DNA from: JBQCHF01 sp051954955
GTDB lineage: Bacteria > Actinomycetota > Actinomycetes > Motilibacterales > Motilibacteraceae
Length of the DNA stretch: 64,000 nucleotides
Assembly: GCA_051954955.1 (NCBI GenBank)
Contig: JBQCHF010000208.1
Location: forward strand, 21,146 to 85,145
Direction of reading: 5' to 3'
Shown: piece by piece, positions 61,111 to 64,000 of the stretch
Numbering within the stretch: position 1 is the stretch's first letter
Layout: the number at the start of each line of letters is the position of its first letter
Translations under genes and position numbers: made by a program
The notes under the pieces: model-generated
The model's input: only the letters and a program-made list of their open reading frames with translations
What the model was told of the DNA's origin: nothing
Databases searched by the model: none

Positions 61111-61408
61111 GGCCGTCGCGGGCGGTGAGGAAGCCGGCCACCGCGTAGTGCTCGAGCGAGTCTGCACTGGTGGCGGTGACATGAGCGAGCGCGACGGCTC
61201 GCTCACCCTGGCCCACGCAGTCCTCGAGCAGGTATCGCTCGAAGCCGGGATAGGTGGCGTTGAGAGCGACCCAGCCGTCGCGATCGAAGCTCTCCCCGGT
61301 GTGGACGTAGCGGCAGGTGAAGTCGTCCGCGAGCAGAGCGGGCAGGTCGTCCCAGCGGTGCTGGTCCAGGACCTCGGCGAGCGCGTGCACGAGCTGGGCG
61401 GCATCCAT
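61022..61408 (-). CDS. NTF2/SnoaL-like small protein
   Basis: This 128-residue protein has the cone-shaped SnoaL/NTF2 pattern: an N-terminal helix (LVHALAEVLDQHRWDDLPAL), the strand LADDFTCRYVHTG and a C-terminal ELTEVWTEM. Its role is unknown; members bind or isomerise small molecules. Its 3' end overlaps the extended ppsA frame by 89 bp. Confidence 0.72.
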   Translation of the reverse strand: MDAAQLVHALAEVLDQHRWDDLPALLADDFTCRYVHTGESFDRDGWVALNATYPGFERYLLEDCVGQGERAVALAHVTATSADSLEHYAVAGFLTARDGLIAELTEVWTEMGQSSPADRRPEAAGPTG

Positions 61409-61524
61409 GCTGTCAGCCTGCCTGACGCGGGCCGGAGTCGCTCCGTAGGGAGCAGGGGCCTCCCGGGCGGATCGCCGGTCCGTGCACCGACGGGGCGGCC
61501 TGACCGGGCCGGCTCGGTCGGCCG

Positions 61525-62103
61525 TTACAGCCCGCGCGTGACCCGTAGCAGGAGCCCGTCGAGCTCACGTTCGCGGTCCGCCGCGGGAAGGGCCTGCAGC
61601 GGCCCCTGCAGGCAGAGCATCGCGAAGCCGTGGACGGCGGCCCAGCAGGTGACCTCGGCGCCGGGCCGTCGCTCGGGTGGGACGACGCCGGCGTCGACGA
61701 GCTCGTCGAGCGCCTGGTTCAGCAGCAGGTAGGGGCCGGCGAGCTCGAGCGATTTCGACTGCCCGAAGACGCTGACGAACAGCCCCGGCTCGGCCAGGGC
61801 GAAGTGCACGTAGGCCCGGCCGACCTCCTCCAGGCGCCGGCGGGCGCGGGCGGCGCGGTCGCGGGTGCGCACAGCGTCCAGCCCCTCGCGCATCCGCGCC
61901 TCCAGCAGCTGCGCACCGTGCTCGGCGACCGCCCCGAGCAGCTCCTCACGGTCGGCGAAGTGACGGTAGGCGGCGTTGTGCGAGACGCCGACGCGCCGGG
62001 CGGCGTCCCGGAGCACGACGGCCTGGGCGCCGCCCTCCCGAGCCTGGTCCACCGCCACCTCGATCAGGGCGGCGCGCAGGTTGCCGTGGTGGTAGCTGCT
62101 CAC
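61525..62103 (-). CDS. TetR/AcrR family repressor (WHG-type)
   Basis: This repressor of 192 residues has an N-terminal helix-turn-helix (AARRVGVSHNAAYRHFADRE at about residues 30-49) and a ligand-binding domain of the TetR_C_33/WHG type (VTCWAAVHGFAMLCLQGPL). GTG 62103 lies eight bases behind a TAGCAT -10 on the minus strand, indicating a leaderless message. It is divergent from an MFS drug-efflux gene. Two 19-bp imperfect palindromes between them are the likely operators. Confidence 0.9.
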   Translation of the reverse strand: MSSYHHGNLRAALIEVAVDQAREGGAQAVVLRDAARRVGVSHNAAYRHFADREELLGAVAEHGAQLLEARMREGLDAVRTRDRAARARRRLEEVGRAYVHFALAEPGLFVSVFGQSKSLELAGPYLLLNQALDELVDAGVVPPERRPGAEVTCWAAVHGFAMLCLQGPLQALPAADRERELDGLLLRVTRGL

Positions 62104-62111
62104 GGGCCCGG

Positions 62112-62117
62112 ATGCTA
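62112..62117 (-). promoter_or_regulatory. -10 element of a probable leaderless promoter (TetR gene)
   Basis: TAGCAT read on the minus strand precedes the GTG at 62103 by eight bases. Confidence 0.45.
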
Positions 62118-62126
62118 GTCGATTCC

Positions 62127-62145
62127 ATGTTGACGCCGCCCACAT
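62127..62145. promoter_or_regulatory. TetR operator candidate, copy 1
   Basis: ATGTTGACGCCGCCCACAT is an imperfect palindrome with a one-base centre. Its near-identical copy begins 37 bases downstream. Confidence 0.65.
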
Positions 62146-62163
62146 TCTCTGGTCTGCTCGTCC

Positions 62164-62182
62164 ATGTTGACGCCGTCCACAT
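62164..62182. promoter_or_regulatory. TetR operator candidate, copy 2
   Basis: ATGTTGACGCCGTCCACAT has one mismatch between arms and differs from copy 1 by one base. It contains TTGACG, which could also act as a -35 for the MFS gene. Confidence 0.7.
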
Positions 62183-62232
62183 GGGTCCGTCCACAGAGGG
62201 CGGTCCGGCTGCTGAGGGGATCTCCACTCGCC

Positions 62233-63768
62233 ATGACACGCAAGTACGGCACGCTCGCCGCGGTCTGCCTCGCGGTGCTCGCCATCAATCTCGACACCAC
62301 CATCGTGAACGTCGCACTCCCGCACCTGTCCCGCGAGCTCGATGCGGGCACCAGCGGGCTGCAGTGGATCGTCGACGGCTACAACCTCACCTTCGCGGCC
62401 CTGGTGCTGGCAGCCGGCAGCCTGTCGGACCGTTTCGGCCGTCGGCCTGCGCTGGTGGTCGGGCTGCTCGGGTTCGCGGCCGCGAGCGCCGTGGGGGCCA
62501 CGCTGCACTCGGCCGGGCAGCTCGTCGCCGCTCGTGCCGTCATGGGGATGTTCGCCGCGCTGGTCTTCCCGACCACGCTGTCCGTCATCAGCAACACCTT
62601 CCGGGACCGTCGGGAGCGGGCGGCCGCGCTGGGTATCTGGGGCGCGGTGGTCGGGCTCGGGGTAGCGGCGGGCCCGGTGACCGGCGGCCTGCTGCTGGAG
62701 CACTTCTACTGGGGGAGCGTGTTCCTCGCCCTGATCCCGCTGGCGCTGGTGGCGACCGCGATGACGATCGCGATGGTGCCGGAGTCCCGTGACCCGTCGG
62801 TGCCCCCGCTCGACCTGCCGGGGCTGGGGCTCTCGGTCGCGACCAGCGGCCTGCTGGTGGCCACCCTGATCGAGGCGCCGCAGTGGGGCTGGACGTCCTC
62901 GCGCACCCTCGGCGGCCTGCTGGGAAGCGCGCTCCTGCTGGCGATGTTCGTCCTGGTGGAGCGACGTGCTGCCCACCCGATGCTCGACGTCACCCTCTTC
63001 GCCGACCGGCGGTTCTCCGGCGCCAGCGGTGCGGTCACCCTCACGTTCTTCTCGCTGTTCGGCTCCATCTTCCTCATCACGCAGTACTTCCAGTTCGTGC
63101 GCGGCTACGGCGCCCTGTCGACCGGCGCCCGGATCCTGCCGGTCGCCGTCTGCATCGCGGTCGCCTCGGTGGTCGGAGCCCGGCTGGCGCCGCGGATCGG
63201 CACGCGCGCTGTCGTCACGACCGGCCTGCTGCTGTTCGGCTCAGCCTTCGCCTGGATCTCGGTCATCGACGTCGACGCGCCCTACGCCACGGTGGTCGTG
63301 CCGCAGATGGTGCTGATGGGTCTCGGGATGGGGCTGATCTCCACTCCGGCCACCGAGTCCATCCTGCTCGTGCTCCCGCCCGCCCGGGCCGGGGTGGGCT
63401 CCGCCGTCAACGACGCCACCCGGGAGCTGGGCGGGACGCTCGGCGTCGCAGTCGTGGGCTCGGTCTTCGCGTCGGTCTACGCCGCCCACCTGGCCGACGC
63501 CGCGGGCCGGCTGCTGCCGGCACCCGCACTCGCCGCCGCGCAGGACTCGGTCGGCGCGGGGGTCGCCCTGGGCGCGGGTTCGGCGCAGGTCGCCCAGGCC
63601 GTGCGGGACGCGTTCATGGCCGGGCTGCACAGCAGCAGCCTGCTGGTGGGCATCGTCTGCTTCGTCGGGGCCCTGGGTGCCGTCTTCGCCCTGCCGGGTC
63701 GGGTCGTTCCGGCGCGGATCGAGGCCGACGCCGTCGAGCTGGAGGCTCTGGCGGTGGTGGAGGTCTGA
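62233..63768 (+). CDS. MFS drug efflux transporter (DHA2, 14-segment type)
   Basis: This 511-residue inner-membrane proton antiporter belongs to the EmrB/QacA group. INLDTTIVNVALPHLSREL is the segment-1 signature, and GSLSDRFGRRPALVVG is motif A. Motif C is probably WGAVVGLGVAAGPVTGG. Fourteen hydrophobic segments can be counted. ATG 62233 is chosen because the earlier in-frame start would run through the operators. It is divergent from the TetR gene that presumably represses it. The substrates are likely lipophilic cations or antibiotics; the exact range cannot be read. Confidence 0.92.
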   Translation: MTRKYGTLAAVCLAVLAINLDTTIVNVALPHLSRELDAGTSGLQWIVDGYNLTFAALVLAAGSLSDRFGRRPALVVGLLGFAAASAVGATLHSAGQLVAARAVMGMFAALVFPTTLSVISNTFRDRRERAAALGIWGAVVGLGVAAGPVTGGLLLEHFYWGSVFLALIPLALVATAMTIAMVPESRDPSVPPLDLPGLGLSVATSGLLVATLIEAPQWGWTSSRTLGGLLGSALLLAMFVLVERRAAHPMLDVTLFADRRFSGASGAVTLTFFSLFGSIFLITQYFQFVRGYGALSTGARILPVAVCIAVASVVGARLAPRIGTRAVVTTGLLLFGSAFAWISVIDVDAPYATVVVPQMVLMGLGMGLISTPATESILLVLPPARAGVGSAVNDATRELGGTLGVAVVGSVFASVYAAHLADAAGRLLPAPALAAAQDSVGAGVALGAGSAQVAQAVRDAFMAGLHSSSLLVGIVCFVGALGAVFALPGRVVPARIEADAVELEALAVVEV

Positions 63769-63890
63769 GGGTGCAGCGCGTCGGGGGGATGTCGGCAATA
63801 GCGAGAAAGCGCGAAGCAGTAATGGGAATCTCGCTGCAACCGCTTGCCGCGCCGTTCGTACAACAGTCCTGCATCTCTGCTTGAGTGCAG

Positions 63891-63896
63891 TACTGT
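63891..63896 (+). promoter_or_regulatory. -10 element of a probable leaderless promoter (transposase gene)
   Basis: TACTGT is followed by six bases and the GTG at 63903. Confidence 0.5.
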
Positions 63897-63902
63897 GGAT
63901 TC

Positions 63903-64000
63903 GTGATTGAGTCGGATCGTCCTGTGGGCGGAGTTGATTACCCGCGTACGTACCAGGAGTTCCAGGAGTGGTTCCCTGACAACGCCGCCTGCGTTGAGTA
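63903..64000 (+). mobile_element. IS1595-type transposase, N-terminal fragment (cut by window end)
   Basis: The reading frame from GTG 63903 gives GVDYPRTYQEFQEWFPDNAA and then CVEY. This matches the beginning of IS1595-family (ISXO2-like) transposases, in which DYPRT..EF..WF precedes a zinc ribbon. The DNA from about 63790 is lower in GC than the neighbouring MFS gene, as expected for an insertion element. The left terminal repeat could not be located with confidence. The remainder lies outside the window. Confidence 0.75.

Overview
The window is very GC-rich DNA with densely packed genes, many GTG starts, 4-nt GTGA/ATGA start-stop overlaps and several probable leaderless promoters. Together with DUF222-HNH endonuclease genes, DUF993, DUF2180 and a PpsR/PpsA pair, this points to a high-GC actinobacterium, most likely a Geodermatophilaceae-like soil organism (Blastococcus/Geodermatophilus/Modestobacter type). 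The family-level assignment is an inference from gene content. I saw no rRNA, tRNA or CRISPR array.

Layout. 1-7.1 kb: a branched-chain amino-acid-type ABC importer (livG tail, livF, livH, livM, lipoprotein), then an acyl-CoA ligase and an acyl-CoA dehydrogenase, which together look like an organic-acid uptake and activation module. 7.2-10.1 kb: a sulfur (persulfide/sulfite) handling operon of rhodanese, MBL-rhodanese fusion and TauE/SafE exporter. It has two CsoR/CstR-like operators around its promoter, and the exporter gene is frame-broken. 10.2-16 kb: a GGDEF-EAL protein, two GNAT acetyltransferases, a VOC protein, a DUF222-HNH protein and a small unknown. 16.2-33.6 kb: a carbohydrate island with two LacI repressors, an isomerase/DUF993/oxidoreductase operon facing a hydroxyacid dehydrogenase, a beta-mannosidase with a sugar ABC importer, a large secreted protein of unknown activity, an acetylxylan-esterase-like enzyme and a second isomerase. 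Two near-identical LacI-type palindromes link distant parts of it. 33.6-44.1 kb: a second DUF222-HNH gene abutting a shortened NUDIX gene, a threonine-aldolase-like enzyme, a GH31 glycosidase, a methyltransferase, an SDR, small Cys-rich proteins and nagA.

44.2-48.2 kb: an APC-type transporter downstream of a KdpDE-like two-component pair whose kinase lacks the usual KdpD N-terminus. 48.3-52.8 kb: a CMD protein, a decayed membrane-protein gene, a CHAP hydrolase, an ECF sigma factor and an ABM monooxygenase. 52.9-57.5 kb: an AcoR/MimR-like activator divergent from amidohydrolase, DUF59 and alcohol dehydrogenase genes, which are the accessory set of prm/mim propane or acetone monooxygenase clusters but without the monooxygenase. 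57.6-61.1 kb: ppsR-ppsA. 61-64 kb: an NTF2-like protein, a TetR/MFS drug-efflux pair with duplicated operator-like repeats, and the start of an IS1595-type transposase cut by the window edge.

The least explained parts are the isomerase/DUF993/oxidoreductase locus with its operators, the secreted 695-residue protein, the orphan propane-type accessory operon, and the overlapping hairpins before ppsR.
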